The notes under the pieces: model-generated
Database searches by the model: none
The model's input: the letters and a program-made list of their open reading frames with translations, nothing else
What the model was told of the DNA's origin: nothing
NCBI GenBank assembly: GCA_044226485.1
Contig: JBGAGY010000009.1
Span: 62,001-126,000 of the forward strand
Source: UBA6663 sp044226485
Lineage (GTDB): Bacteria > Chloroflexota > Anaerolineae > Anaerolineales > UBA6663
Direction of reading: 5' to 3'
DNA: 64,000 nucleotides
Shown here: positions 49,859 to 58,248 of the stretch, piece after piece
Layout: each line of letters starts with the position of its first letter
How positions within the stretch are numbered: the first letter of the stretch is position 1
Position numbers and translations under genes: made by a program

Positions 49859-51426
49859 ACGCCAGACCGTGGCTCCCGGCCTGGCTGCCCGAGATCCTGG
49901 TGCCCGCGCTGCAGGCCGGCATGGCCGGCTGCATGGCCTGGTCGCTGGCCGCGTTCGCCAAGTACTTCTACCCCGACTGGAACCTGTGGTGGACCGTGAC
50001 GGTCGCCGCCCTCGCCGCCTTCGAAGCGGGCTTCACCTTCCATCTCTTCAAGCGCCGTTTCGTGTTCATGACGGATCGCTGGAAGATGCGGCTGGTCGAG
50101 GTGATCGTCGTGTTCATCGTGGTTAAGATCGGCGGATTGGTGACCCAGCCACTGCCGCCGATCGCTGACCTGTTGCGGGTGTGGTCAGACGATCTGCTCC
50201 ACATCCTCGATCTGCAGACCGTCGTCAACTTCGTGATCGCGCTGTCGGCGCTTCTGACGACGACCGAGACGCTCGAGGATCTCGACAAGCTGTCGGACCC
50301 CGAGCGATCGCTGGCCACGAACACTCCGCGCGACAGACTGTACGGCCGCTACTTCAGCGGCGGATTCCTGTTGATCGTGATCTCGGGCCTCACGCTCGTG
50401 GGCCTCGATTTCCTGTTCGACTTCTCGCGCCCGCCGATCACGGGCCTGATCCTCAACGCGCTGCTGTATTTTCTGCTCGGCCTGGGTCAGATCGGCGTGG
50501 CGAACTACATGTACTGGGCGGCCATCTGGGATTTCGAAAAGGTGGAGGTCAGCGCCAGACTTGGCGGGCGCTGGGCGTGGCATGCCCTGGCCCTGGTCGC
50601 CATCGCGGCGGTCGTGGCCTTCCTGCTGCCGACGGGCTACAGCGACGGCGTGTTCGGGCTGGCGCGGCTCGTGATCGCCGCGGCCGGTTTCGTGATCTAC
50701 GCCGTGTACGTGGCCATCGCCTACGTCTTCGCAGCCGTGCTCAGCCTGATCGCGATGCTGTTCCCGAATATGCCGATCGACCCCGCGTTCACGGCGCCGA
50801 CCCCGCCGCCGGTGCCCACGCCGGACTTCGGGCAACAGGCCCCCGCCGCGTCTGACCCCTTCTGGGAGCAGCTGCGCCTGATCCTGTTCGGAGTGACCAT
50901 CGTCGTGATGGTGGGCGGGATCCTGTTCCTGTACCTGCGCGATCGGCCTGAGTTGCTCAAGCTTCTGCGCGACATGCGCTGGCTGCGTGGCCTTATTCGG
51001 TTGTTCGAGTCGCTGCGAAAGCGCGGCCTGGGCTTGGCCAGGGCGCTTCGCCAGGGGCTGACTGAAGGGATCTCGCGTTTGCGGAGCCGAGTGCCGGACG
51101 TCAACCCGATGCGTTTCTGGAGCCTGCGGCGCGCTTCGCCGCGCGATCAGGTGATGTATTACTATCTCAGCACGCTGCGGCGCGCCGGCGATCAGGGCAT
51201 TCGCCGCGAGCCCGCGCAGACGCCGAACGAGTATGATCCTGTGCTCGGCACGGCTGTGTCGGAGGCCGAAGAGGATGTGCACGCCCTGACCGAGGCGTTC
51301 GATCGCGCCCGATACGACTCGGAGCCGGTGAACGCCGAACAGGCCAACACGGTGCGAGCGGCCTGGGAGCGCCTGCGCTCGGCACTCCGGGGCACCCGCC
51401 GTCCACCCCCACCCGGAGCGGCCTGA
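49855..51426 (+). CDS. multi-pass membrane protein with DUF4129 C-terminus
   Basis: 523 residues with about nine membrane helices. The last 100 residues (YYYLSTLRRAGDQGIRREPAQTPNEYDPVL ... DVHALTEAFDRARY) match the cytosolic DUF4129 domain commonly found beside MoxR/DUF58, where it is often fused to a transglutaminase-like domain; that domain is missing here. Overlaps the DUF58 gene by 4 nt, so translationally coupled. Confidence 0.85.
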   Translation: MNARPWLPAWLPEILVPALQAGMAGCMAWSLAAFAKYFYPDWNLWWTVTVAALAAFEAGFTFHLFKRRFVFMTDRWKMRLVEVIVVFIVVKIGGLVTQPLPPIADLLRVWSDDLLHILDLQTVVNFVIALSALLTTTETLEDLDKLSDPERSLATNTPRDRLYGRYFSGGFLLIVISGLTLVGLDFLFDFSRPPITGLILNALLYFLLGLGQIGVANYMYWAAIWDFEKVEVSARLGGRWAWHALALVAIAAVVAFLLPTGYSDGVFGLARLVIAAAGFVIYAVYVAIAYVFAAVLSLIAMLFPNMPIDPAFTAPTPPPVPTPDFGQQAPAASDPFWEQLRLILFGVTIVVMVGGILFLYLRDRPELLKLLRDMRWLRGLIRLFESLRKRGLGLARALRQGLTEGISRLRSRVPDVNPMRFWSLRRASPRDQVMYYYLSTLRRAGDQGIRREPAQTPNEYDPVLGTAVSEAEEDVHALTEAFDRARYDSEPVNAEQANTVRAAWERLRSALRGTRRPPPPGAA

Positions 51427-51451
51427 GCCGCTCGTTCAACGAGGTCCTGCC

Positions 51452-52309
51452 ATGACGACAACTGCTTTCCGGTTCGGCACCGTCGGTGCTCCGCTGTCCA
51501 CGCCCAAGAATCCAGGCGGCACGGTCGGGGGCGCGCGACGCCTGGCCGAGCTCAAACTCGACACGCTCGAACTGGCCTGGGTGCAATCCGTGAGGGTGAG
51601 CGAGGGCCGTTGCGCCGAGATCAAGGCGGCGGCCGGCGGCTGCGACGTCGCGCTCTCGGTGCACGCCCCGTACTTCATCAACCTCAACGCGACAGCCGAG
51701 GAGTGGCCGAACAGCCGCAAACGTCTGATGGACGCCGCTCACTACGGCAACCTCGCCGGCGCGACGGATATCATCTTCCATCCGGGTTCGTACTTCGGGC
51801 GCCCGGCCGCCGAGGTGCTCGAGGTCGCCATCCCGCGCCTCAAAGCCTGCGTCGATGAACTGCGCGCGGCCGGCAACCCTGTCACGCTGCGGCCCGAGAC
51901 GATGGGCAAGAGCGCGATGCTCGGCTCGCTCGAAGACACGCTCGAGATGGCGGCCGAGATCGACGGCGTGCTGCCGTGCATCGACTTCGCCCACCTGCAC
52001 GCGCGCCCCGGCGACGGCTCCGTCAATTCTTACGCCGAGTGGACGGCGCTGTTGAAGCTGGTCAAGAAGAAGCTCGGCGCCAAAGCGCTCAAGCGCCTGC
52101 ACATCCATCTCTCGGGCATCGAGTACGGCCCCAAGGGTGAGAAGAACCATGTCACCCTGGCTGACGGCGACCTGAAGTACAAGGACCTGTTCAAAGCGCT
52201 GCGCGACGCCAACTGTGGCGGCCGCATCCTGTGTGAGAGCCCGGCTATGGAAGACGATGCGCTTGTGATGCAGAAGGCGTGGAAGAAGATCGAGGCGCGT
52301 AAAGCATAG
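51452..52309 (+). CDS. AP endonuclease IV-like TIM-barrel protein
   Basis: 285 residues. Zinc-site residues of the Nfo family are visible: LSVHAPYFINL (His71), IIFHPGSYFGR (His110), TLRPETMGKS (Glu149), CIDFAHLHAR (Asp178, His181, His183), LHIHLSG and LCESPAMED. Members repair abasic sites in DNA or are xylose-isomerase-like; the complete ligand set favours an endonuclease role. Its TAG stop overlaps the first unit of a heptamer repeat. Confidence 0.87.
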   Translation: MTTTAFRFGTVGAPLSTPKNPGGTVGGARRLAELKLDTLELAWVQSVRVSEGRCAEIKAAAGGCDVALSVHAPYFINLNATAEEWPNSRKRLMDAAHYGNLAGATDIIFHPGSYFGRPAAEVLEVAIPRLKACVDELRAAGNPVTLRPETMGKSAMLGSLEDTLEMAAEIDGVLPCIDFAHLHARPGDGSVNSYAEWTALLKLVKKKLGAKALKRLHIHLSGIEYGPKGEKNHVTLADGDLKYKDLFKALRDANCGGRILCESPAMEDDALVMQKAWKKIEARKA

Positions 52310-52507
52310 GGCGAGGCGCGAGGCGCGAGGGGCGAGGCGCGAAGGGCGAAGAGCGCGGTAGCGTGATCGCCCCTCGCCCCTCGCCCCTCGCCCCTCGCCC
52401 CTCGCCCCTCGCCCCTCGCCCCTCGCCCCTCGCCCCTCGCCCCTCGCCCCTCGCCCCTCGCCTTCCGCCCTTCGCCTTTCGCCCTTCGCTTTACGCCCCT
52501 CGCCCCT
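52309..52507. repeat. heptamer inverted repeat with 13 perfect tandem CGCCCCT units
   Basis: The left arm (52309-52357) reads GGGCGAG, GCGCGAG, GCGCGAG, GGGCGAG, GCGCGAA, GGGCGAA. After a short spacer, 13 uninterrupted CGCCCCT units fill 52368-52458, followed by degenerate ones (CGCCTTC, CGCCCTT, CGCCTTT) to about 52507. The right arm is far longer than the left, as expected from slippage. It supplies the stop codon of the mutarotase gene on the other strand. Confidence 0.95.
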
Positions 52508-53348
52508 CGCGCAATACCTGCGTTCCTTGCCACGACTGGCCGGGTGCGAGGAGGACGGGGCGGCCGATGACGGCGGCTTCGACGCAGATGAAGTTGAGAT
52601 GGCCGTCGGGGGGCAGGTCCTTGAGCTTGGCCGCAAGCTCGGGTCCGGGGTTCCAGACGACGACGTCGGGGAAGCCTCGCGCCGAGATGTCGAGCTCGCG
52701 GCCCGTCTCGCTGACCTGCACGGCGCCGGCGCCGTAGTACACGCGATCGACTTCGCTCTTGAAGCGCAGCACGGTCTGTCGATCGAGGCGCGGCGATGTG
52801 CCGGGCGGATCGCCCTGCGCAGCATCGCGATAGGCCAGGTCCTTCAATCCCGAAACGCTCACCGTTCGGCAATCGGTCACAGCCAGGTAGGTGTGCAGCG
52901 CGGCCGTGAACGAGAAGGGGCCGGCGTCCGTGTTGGTGACACCCAGCGTCACCGCCAGCTGATTGCCGCCGAACTCCACGCGACAGGTGGCTTGAAAGCG
53001 TGAGGGCCAGATCGCGCGCGTGGCGTCGCTGTCTTCGAGGCCGAACTCCGCGACGACGCCTTTCGCCCCGACCTCGGCCGAGTCGAGTCGCCACATCTGA
53101 TTGCGCGCAAAGCCGTGCTTGGGCAGCGGCCCTTCTCCCGAGAACTGAGGGAAGACGACCGGCACTCCGCCGCGGATGGCGCGACCGGGCTCGAACTCGG
53201 AGCGCGGGCTCAGGAAGAGTTGCTCCTTGCCGCCGGCCGGTATCCAGGATGTCACCTGTGCGCCGTCGGCGTAGATGTCAACGTGGGCGCCGTCTCGGGC
53301 CGTCAGGGGCAGGTAGGGCAATCCGTTGCGTCCGGGTCTCAGATCCAT
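52491..53348 (-). CDS. D-hexose-6-phosphate mutarotase / aldose 1-epimerase-like
   Basis: 285 residues of the galactose-mutarotase fold. The YeaD-type signatures are FPQFSGEGPLPKHGFARNQMW (catalytic-site His-Gly-Phe-Ala-Arg), FTAALHTYLAV (second His) and LNFICVEAAVIGRPVLLAPG (Glu). Interconverts anomers of sugar phosphates. The last residues (REGRGA) and the stop codon are encoded by heptamer-repeat units, showing that the repeat has replaced the original 3' end. Confidence 0.88.
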   Translation of the reverse strand: MDLRPGRNGLPYLPLTARDGAHVDIYADGAQVTSWIPAGGKEQLFLSPRSEFEPGRAIRGGVPVVFPQFSGEGPLPKHGFARNQMWRLDSAEVGAKGVVAEFGLEDSDATRAIWPSRFQATCRVEFGGNQLAVTLGVTNTDAGPFSFTAALHTYLAVTDCRTVSVSGLKDLAYRDAAQGDPPGTSPRLDRQTVLRFKSEVDRVYYGAGAVQVSETGRELDISARGFPDVVVWNPGPELAAKLKDLPPDGHLNFICVEAAVIGRPVLLAPGQSWQGTQVLREGRGA

Positions 53349-53372
53349 GGTGCGGATGATAACCGGAAACTA

Positions 53373-53472
53373 GGCAGTCAGCTGTCAGCGATTAGCGGTC
53401 AGCAACGCTGCCGCGCCAACTTGGTGGGTGCGCGTCGCGTGAGCTGACTGCTGATGGCTGACAGCTACCGCC
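53373..53472. repeat. degenerate heptamer inverted repeat between divergent genes
   Basis: The left side reads CAGTCAG, CTGTCAG, CGATTAG, CGGTCAG (from 53375). The right side reads CTGACTG, CTGATGG, CTGACAG, CTACCGC (53444-53471). Pairing is good but not perfect. Confidence 0.7.
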
Positions 53473-53483
53473 TCACCCCGTGG

Positions 53484-53489
53484 TAGAGT
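53484..53489 (+). promoter_or_regulatory. -10 box of the aminotransferase gene, leaderless type
   Basis: TAGAGT ends 6 nt before the ATG at 53496; no Shine-Dalgarno sequence. Confidence 0.5.
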
Positions 53490-53495
53490 GTCCCC

Positions 53496-54692
53496 ATGTC
53501 CCCCAGACTCGCGCGGCGCATCGCCGACTTCGGCACCACGATCTTCTCCGAGATGACCGCGCTCGCCGTGCGCGAGAACGCGATCAACCTCGGCCAGGGC
53601 TTCCCCGACTTCGACGGCCCCGAGTCGGTCAAGGCGATCGCGCAGCGCGGGATCGCCGAGGGCCAGAACCAGTACGCGGTGGGCGTCGGGCAGCCGGCTC
53701 TGCGGACCGCCATCGCTGAACACGCCCGACGGCACTACGGCCACGCGGTCGACGGCGAATCGATGGTGACGGTCACCTGCGGCGCGACCGAGGCGATCTA
53801 CTCGGCCATCCAGGGCCTGATCGACCCCGGCGACGAAGTCATCCTGATCGAGCCGTTTTACGACTCGTATGTGCCGGCCGTGCAGATGGCGGGCGGTGTG
53901 CCGCGTTTCGTGACCCTGCACCCGCCGCTGGTCGGCGAGTCGGCGTGGCGGCTCGACCTCGACGAACTGAACGCCGCCTTCAACGCGCGCACGCGCGTCA
54001 TCCTCATCAACACGCCGCACAACCCGACCGGCAAGGTGTTCACGGCCGACGAGCTCAAGGCCGTCGCGATCCTGTGTGTGACATGGGACGTGGTGGCGAT
54101 CACGGACGAGGTCTACGAGCACCTTGTGTATGGCCAGGCCCGACATGTGCGCCTCGCCACGCTGCCGGGGATGGCCGAGCGCACGATCACGATCGGCAGC
54201 CTGGGCAAGAGTTTCAGTTTCACGGGCTGGAAGGTCGGCTGGGCGATCGCGGCGCCGGCGCTCACGCCGGCCGTCCGGCGCACGCATCAGTACATCACCT
54301 TTGCGACTCCGGTGCCGCTGCAACTTGCCGCCGCCGAAGCGCTGACGAACGGTGACGCCATCGTGCACGCGCTCGCCGAGGACTATGAGCGCAAGCGAGA
54401 TTTCCTGGTCGGCGTGCTCGATGAAATGGGGTTGAGGCCGAACGTCCCCGACGGCGGATACTTCATCCTCACCGACGTGGCCGTTGTCAGCGCGCGGGCC
54501 GGCATCGGCGACGACGGCGCGGCGTTCTGCCGCTGGCTCACCACTCAGGTCGGCGTCGCAGCGATCCCTTTGAGCGCCTTCTACAGCCCCGAGCACCTCG
54601 ACCAGACCCGCAACCGGATCCGTTTCGCGTTCTGTAAGCAGCAGGCCACGCTCGAGAAGGCGGCGGAGCGATTGCGCCGCCTGAGCGTTTGA
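53496..54692 (+). CDS. methionine/kynurenine-type class I aminotransferase
   Basis: 398 residues: FSEMTALAVRENAINLGQGFPDF at the N-terminus, TCGATEAIYSAIQGL, INTPHNPTGKVF, AITDEVYEHLVY and the Schiff-base Lys in SLGKSFSFTGWKVGWAIA. This is the YbdL/kynurenine-oxoglutarate subgroup, which often deaminates methionine or aromatic amino acids with 2-oxoacids. Convergent with the hydrolase gene, whose stop is 4 nt away. Confidence 0.9.
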   Translation: MSPRLARRIADFGTTIFSEMTALAVRENAINLGQGFPDFDGPESVKAIAQRGIAEGQNQYAVGVGQPALRTAIAEHARRHYGHAVDGESMVTVTCGATEAIYSAIQGLIDPGDEVILIEPFYDSYVPAVQMAGGVPRFVTLHPPLVGESAWRLDLDELNAAFNARTRVILINTPHNPTGKVFTADELKAVAILCVTWDVVAITDEVYEHLVYGQARHVRLATLPGMAERTITIGSLGKSFSFTGWKVGWAIAAPALTPAVRRTHQYITFATPVPLQLAAAEALTNGDAIVHALAEDYERKRDFLVGVLDEMGLRPNVPDGGYFILTDVAVVSARAGIGDDGAAFCRWLTTQVGVAAIPLSAFYSPEHLDQTRNRIRFAFCKQQATLEKAAERLRRLSV

Positions 54693-54696
54693 CCCC

Positions 54697-55695
54697 CTAA
54701 TCGCCGTTAGTCAGCAACTGAGCGAAGACATCGAGGGCGGTGTTGACGTTGGCCGGGTTCTTGTGGAACGCGCCGTGGTCGCCGTTCGGGTCCTCGATCA
54801 ACAGGTCGACCACGCCGCCGTAGTTCGTCACCCAGTCGCGAGCCTCGTGCATGCCCGGGCAGCCGTCGCGATCCGGGTGGGGATCACGCTCCCCGCAAAC
54901 CATGACCCAGTGGGTGTCACTCAGAGGCGACGGACCGAACTTACCGTTGGCGATGTCGACGTTGATCGGGAAGTCCGTGCCGGGCTTGCCGGCGTTGGCG
55001 ATCGTCAGGGCGAAGTAAGGCCGTTCGAGGCTGGCGTCGATGGCCGTCACGCCATACGAGTTGGCCGAGCCGCGGCTGAAGCCGTGGAACAGCACGCTGC
55101 CGGGCTTCACGTGCTCGGCCGCGAACGTGGTCGCGAAGGCTTCATAGATGATGGCGGGCACGTAGTAGTCGTCGATCTGCTCGCCGGTGCCGAGCCACCA
55201 CTGCAGCGCGATGATGCCGTAGCCGCGCTCAAGCGCGTAGGGCTGCCAGAGATAGAACTCGTCGAAGGCATAGCTGCCGTGGCCATGCAGCGTGGCGATC
55301 ACGGGCGGCGGCGCCTCCGGGTCCGTGCCCGGCGGGAACCACACGATCGAGAAACTGCGCCCATCTGGGGCTGTGACGAAGCGCGCGCCCTGATCGATCG
55401 CGAACTGATAGCGCTCGGCGTCTTCTTTCATGCCCTGCCGGAAGATCGCGAGCGAGTCGGGCGCGGGCAGGGCGGTCGCGGTGGGCGAGGCCGGTGTGGG
55501 CGGCGTCGTTGCTGTCGGAGCCGGTGCGTCGGTTGGGGCGAGATTGGCCGTGGGAGCTGGCGGGTTGGTCGGCCTGACGGTGGCGGGCGGCGGCGCGACC
55601 GGAGTGGGTTGCGGCTTTACGGGAGACGCGCAGGCTGTCAGAAGCACAGCGGCGATGAAGACGTGAGCGATCCCGTTCGAGCGACCCGGCTGCAT
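54697..55695 (-). CDS. alpha/beta-hydrolase lipoprotein
   Basis: 332 residues. Lipobox LLTAC (Cys near 22) and a 60-residue Pro/Thr/Ala linker precede an alpha/beta-hydrolase domain. The nucleophile elbow is GFSRGS, the acid is likely in VCGERDPHPD, and the His is in DPNGDHGAFHK. VIATLHGHGS marks the oxyanion region. A surface esterase or related hydrolase of unknown substrate is inferred. Confidence 0.82.
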   Translation of the reverse strand: MQPGRSNGIAHVFIAAVLLTACASPVKPQPTPVAPPPATVRPTNPPAPTANLAPTDAPAPTATTPPTPASPTATALPAPDSLAIFRQGMKEDAERYQFAIDQGARFVTAPDGRSFSIVWFPPGTDPEAPPPVIATLHGHGSYAFDEFYLWQPYALERGYGIIALQWWLGTGEQIDDYYVPAIIYEAFATTFAAEHVKPGSVLFHGFSRGSANSYGVTAIDASLERPYFALTIANAGKPGTDFPINVDIANGKFGPSPLSDTHWVMVCGERDPHPDRDGCPGMHEARDWVTNYGGVVDLLIEDPNGDHGAFHKNPANVNTALDVFAQLLTNGD

Positions 55696-55724
55696 CTACG
55701 AACTCCCGAAGAATAAGTCCGAGC

Positions 55725-55757
55725 GTGGCGCGAAGCCAGATGAGTGCTTCGCGCCAC
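55725..55757. repeat. 12-bp inverted repeat upstream of the hydrolase gene
   Basis: GTGGCGCGAAGC (55725-55736) is exactly complementary to GCTTCGCGCCAC (55746-55757) across 9 nt. It lies between divergent genes and could be an operator or a leader stem. Confidence 0.55.
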
Positions 55758-55859
55758 ACCCGGTGAATGAAGCGATAGGGAACATTATTGGTAAACATGC
55801 GCTGCGGAAAAGAGGAGAACGGCGGGGGAGTGTTGGCGTCGTGGCGGCGCGCCGTGGAT

Positions 55860-55865
55860 TACAAT
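55860..55865 (+). promoter_or_regulatory. -10 box of the DNA methyltransferase gene, leaderless type
   Basis: TACAAT ends 7 nt before the GTG start at 55873; no Shine-Dalgarno sequence. Confidence 0.55.
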
Positions 55866-55872
55866 CGCCCCC

Positions 55873-56715
55873 GTGTCCGCAAACGTGGTCTACCAAGCCG
55901 ACAACCTCGCCGTGCTGCGTGCGCTTCCCGACGCGAGCGCGCGCCTGATTTACATCGACCCGCCGTTCAACACCGGCAAACAGCAGACGCGCCAGCGGCT
56001 TCGCACGACGCGCGCCGACGGTGAGGCCGGCGATCGCACCGGCTTTGCCGGCAGGCGCTACACCACCGAAGTGGTCGGCCAGCAGTCGTACCGCGATCGC
56101 TTCGACGACTATCTTGCCTTCCTCGAACCCAGGCTGATCGAGGCGCGGCGCGTGTTGACGCCGGACGGGTCGCTGTACTTCCACATCGACTACCGCGAGG
56201 TGCACTACTGCAAGGTGTTGCTCGACGGCATCTTCGGCCGCGACAGCTTCTTGAACGAGATCATCTGGGCCTACGACTACGGCGCGCGCACGCGACGTAA
56301 GTGGCCGCCCAAGCACGACAACATCCTCTGGTACGCGCGTGACCCGAAGCGCTACGTCTTCAACGTCGACGCCATCGACCGCATTCCGTACATGGCGCCG
56401 GGGCTCGTCGGGCCTGAGAAGGCGGCGCGCGGCAAACTGCCGACAGACACCTGGTGGCTGACCATCGTCAGCCCGACCGGCAAGGAGAAGACCGGGTACC
56501 CGACTCAGAAGCCGCTGTCGCTGCTGCGGCGTATCATCGCCGCGTCGTCGGATCCCGGTGACCTGGTTGTCGATTTCTTCGCCGGCTCGGGCACCACCGG
56601 GGTTGCTGCCGTTGAGCTGGGTCGGCGTTTTCTGCTGGTCGATCATCACGCCCCTGCCGTGCGGGTCATGCGCCGTCGCTTCGCCGGGATGCCCGTCGAC
56701 TATCGCAAGCTCTAG
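55873..56715 (+). CDS. orphan beta-class DNA methyltransferase
   Basis: 280 residues. Motif IV DPPF (29-32) comes first and motif I DFFAGSGTT near 232 comes last, the beta-class order of N4-cytosine or N6-adenine methyltransferases (site-specific, DpnA/RsrI-like). QKPLSLLRRIIAASSDPGD is motif X. No restriction endonuclease gene is next to it, so it may be regulatory or a remnant of a modification system. Recognition sequence cannot be predicted. The Nudix gene follows after 3 nt. Confidence 0.88.
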   Translation: MSANVVYQADNLAVLRALPDASARLIYIDPPFNTGKQQTRQRLRTTRADGEAGDRTGFAGRRYTTEVVGQQSYRDRFDDYLAFLEPRLIEARRVLTPDGSLYFHIDYREVHYCKVLLDGIFGRDSFLNEIIWAYDYGARTRRKWPPKHDNILWYARDPKRYVFNVDAIDRIPYMAPGLVGPEKAARGKLPTDTWWLTIVSPTGKEKTGYPTQKPLSLLRRIIAASSDPGDLVVDFFAGSGTTGVAAVELGRRFLLVDHHAPAVRVMRRRFAGMPVDYRKL

Positions 56716-56718
56716 GTC

Positions 56719-57219
56719 ATGCTCTCTTTTCAAATCAATCAAACCACTTTCATGGCGCGGACGGCGGGCATCGTCGTGCGTGAAGGCCACGTTCTGCTGC
56801 AGCGTCTGGCGGGTGAAAGCTTCTGGTTCACGCCGGGCGGCCGAATCGAGGCCGATGAGACCTCGGCCGAGGGGCTGGTGCGAGAGATGCGCGAAGAGCT
56901 CGACGCGGTGGTCGAGCCCGTGCGGTTGCTCTGGGTCGTCGAACACTTCTTCATCGATCAGTGGCTGAAGCGTTTTCATGAGTTGGGCTTCTACTGGCTG
57001 ATGGCCTTTCAGCCGGACTCGCCGTGGAACGCGATCGAAGGCGTGCGGCGCATCGAAGTGGACGGGCACGCGATGGAGTACGCCTGGCACCCGATCGCGC
57101 ACCTGGGCGCGCTGACGGTCTACCCGGAGTTCCTGCCTCAACGTTTGATGAACCTGCCGGCCTCGACCGAGCACATCATGATGCGGCGTCGAGCGCCTGA
57201 AGCAGGCGAGGCGCAGTGA
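56719..57219 (+). CDS. Nudix hydrolase
   Basis: 166 residues. The Nudix box is G-R-I-E-A-D-E-x7-R-E-M-R-E-E-L (Gly41 to Glu60), complete for the metal-binding Glu residues. VLLQRLAGESFWFTPGG and LPASTEHIMMRRR flank it. The substrate is unknown; nucleotide sanitation is the family norm. It lies 3 nt after the DNA methyltransferase and overlaps the next gene by GTGA, so all three are one operon. Confidence 0.9.
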   Translation: MLSFQINQTTFMARTAGIVVREGHVLLQRLAGESFWFTPGGRIEADETSAEGLVREMREELDAVVEPVRLLWVVEHFFIDQWLKRFHELGFYWLMAFQPDSPWNAIEGVRRIEVDGHAMEYAWHPIAHLGALTVYPEFLPQRLMNLPASTEHIMMRRRAPEAGEAQ

Positions 57220-58106
57220 CCACTTCAGAGACGTTTCAAAAGCCTGTGGCGCGTCCGTGGCCGTTAATCGGGCTGTTGTTCGGCGTGATCGGCATGGGGT
57301 CCTCGGCGATCTTCGTGCGCTGGGCGGGCGCTCCCGGCGCAGTGGCAGGTTCTTATCGGATGGGTCTGGCGGTCGTGCTGTTCGGCCTGCCGTTTGCGTT
57401 CTCGGTGCGACGGCGGCCGATCACCAATCGCCGCGCGGGCTGGATGGCGGTGGTGGCCGGCCTGTGCTTCGCGGGCGACCTGGCGTTGTGGAACCAGTCG
57501 GTGCTGATGACCTCGGCCGCCAATGCCACGTTCCTCGGCAACACGGCGCCTCTCTGGGTCGGGCTGGCGACGTGGCTGGTGCTCAAGCAGCCGCTGAAGC
57601 GCGGCTATTGGATCGGGCTGGCGGTGGCGCTGTTGGGCGCGTTCACGCTCGTGGCCGGCGACTTCTCGCTGGGCGGGCAGGCCGGCCTGGGCGGCATGAT
57701 GAGCCTGGGCGCTGGCGTCTTCTACGCCGCATACTTCATGGTGACGCAACAGGCGCGGGTCGGCCTGAACTCGCTGGCGTCGTGGTGGCTGTCGGCGCTG
57801 GCAAGCCTGACGGCGCTGCTGGTGGTGGCAGTGCTGTTCGGCCAGCCGCTGGTTGGCTATCCGCCGCAGACGATTCTGCTCATGCTGGCCGTCGGCGTCT
57901 TCACGCAGATCGGCGGCTACCTGCTGGTGAACTACGCGCTCGGCCATCTGCCGGCGTCGATCGTGTCGATCGTGCTGTTGCTGCAGCCGGTTGTCACCAT
58001 GCTGCTGGCCATCCCGCTGCTCGGCGAGTACCCCGACCTGAGCCAGACGGCGGGCGGGGCGTTGTTGCTGGTCGGGGTGTGGATCGTGAACCGGTACGGG
58101 AAGTAG
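57216..58106 (+). CDS. EamA/DMT-family transporter
   Basis: 296 residues with ten predicted helices in two EamA repeats: FGVIGMGSSAIFVRWAGAPG opens the first, GMMSLGAGVFYAAYFMVTQQAR the second, with PLLGEYPDLSQTAGGALLLVGVWIV at the end. Metabolite export (amino acids or nucleotides) is typical. GTG start overlaps the Nudix stop. A near-perfect palindrome begins at the stop codon. Confidence 0.88.
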   Translation: MTTSETFQKPVARPWPLIGLLFGVIGMGSSAIFVRWAGAPGAVAGSYRMGLAVVLFGLPFAFSVRRRPITNRRAGWMAVVAGLCFAGDLALWNQSVLMTSAANATFLGNTAPLWVGLATWLVLKQPLKRGYWIGLAVALLGAFTLVAGDFSLGGQAGLGGMMSLGAGVFYAAYFMVTQQARVGLNSLASWWLSALASLTALLVVAVLFGQPLVGYPPQTILLMLAVGVFTQIGGYLLVNYALGHLPASIVSIVLLLQPVVTMLLAIPLLGEYPDLSQTAGGALLLVGVWIVNRYGK

Positions 58107-58180
58107 AAATCGGAGTGCCCCGATGTGTCCCGATGTCGCGTCGCGACCGACATCGGGACACATCGGGGCACTCCCGATTT
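58107..58180. repeat. near-perfect 32-bp inverted repeat after the EamA gene
   Basis: 58107-58138 pairs with 58148-58180 with one bulged base. Each arm contains the 10-mer CCCGATGT twice (CCCCGATGTG, TCCCGATGTC). It starts directly behind the TAG stop and may act as terminator. Confidence 0.85.
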
Positions 58181-58198
58181 CTTACTTGCGAATCAGAC

Positions 58199-58204
58199 TA
58201 TAAT
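58199..58204 (+). promoter_or_regulatory. -10 box of the STAND-ATPase gene
   Basis: TATAAT, a perfect match, lies 44 nt before the ATG at 58249. The -35 position falls inside the palindrome arm and is a poor match. Confidence 0.55.
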
Positions 58205-58248
58205 GCTCGACATTATCCACCAGGGGGATTGGCAGCAACGAGCATGTC

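Noticed and set aside
52363..52737. Open frame encoding a run of APRPSPL-type repeats
   Set aside because: It is the translation of the CGCCCCT array and overlaps the mutarotase gene on the other strand; no gene is likely.
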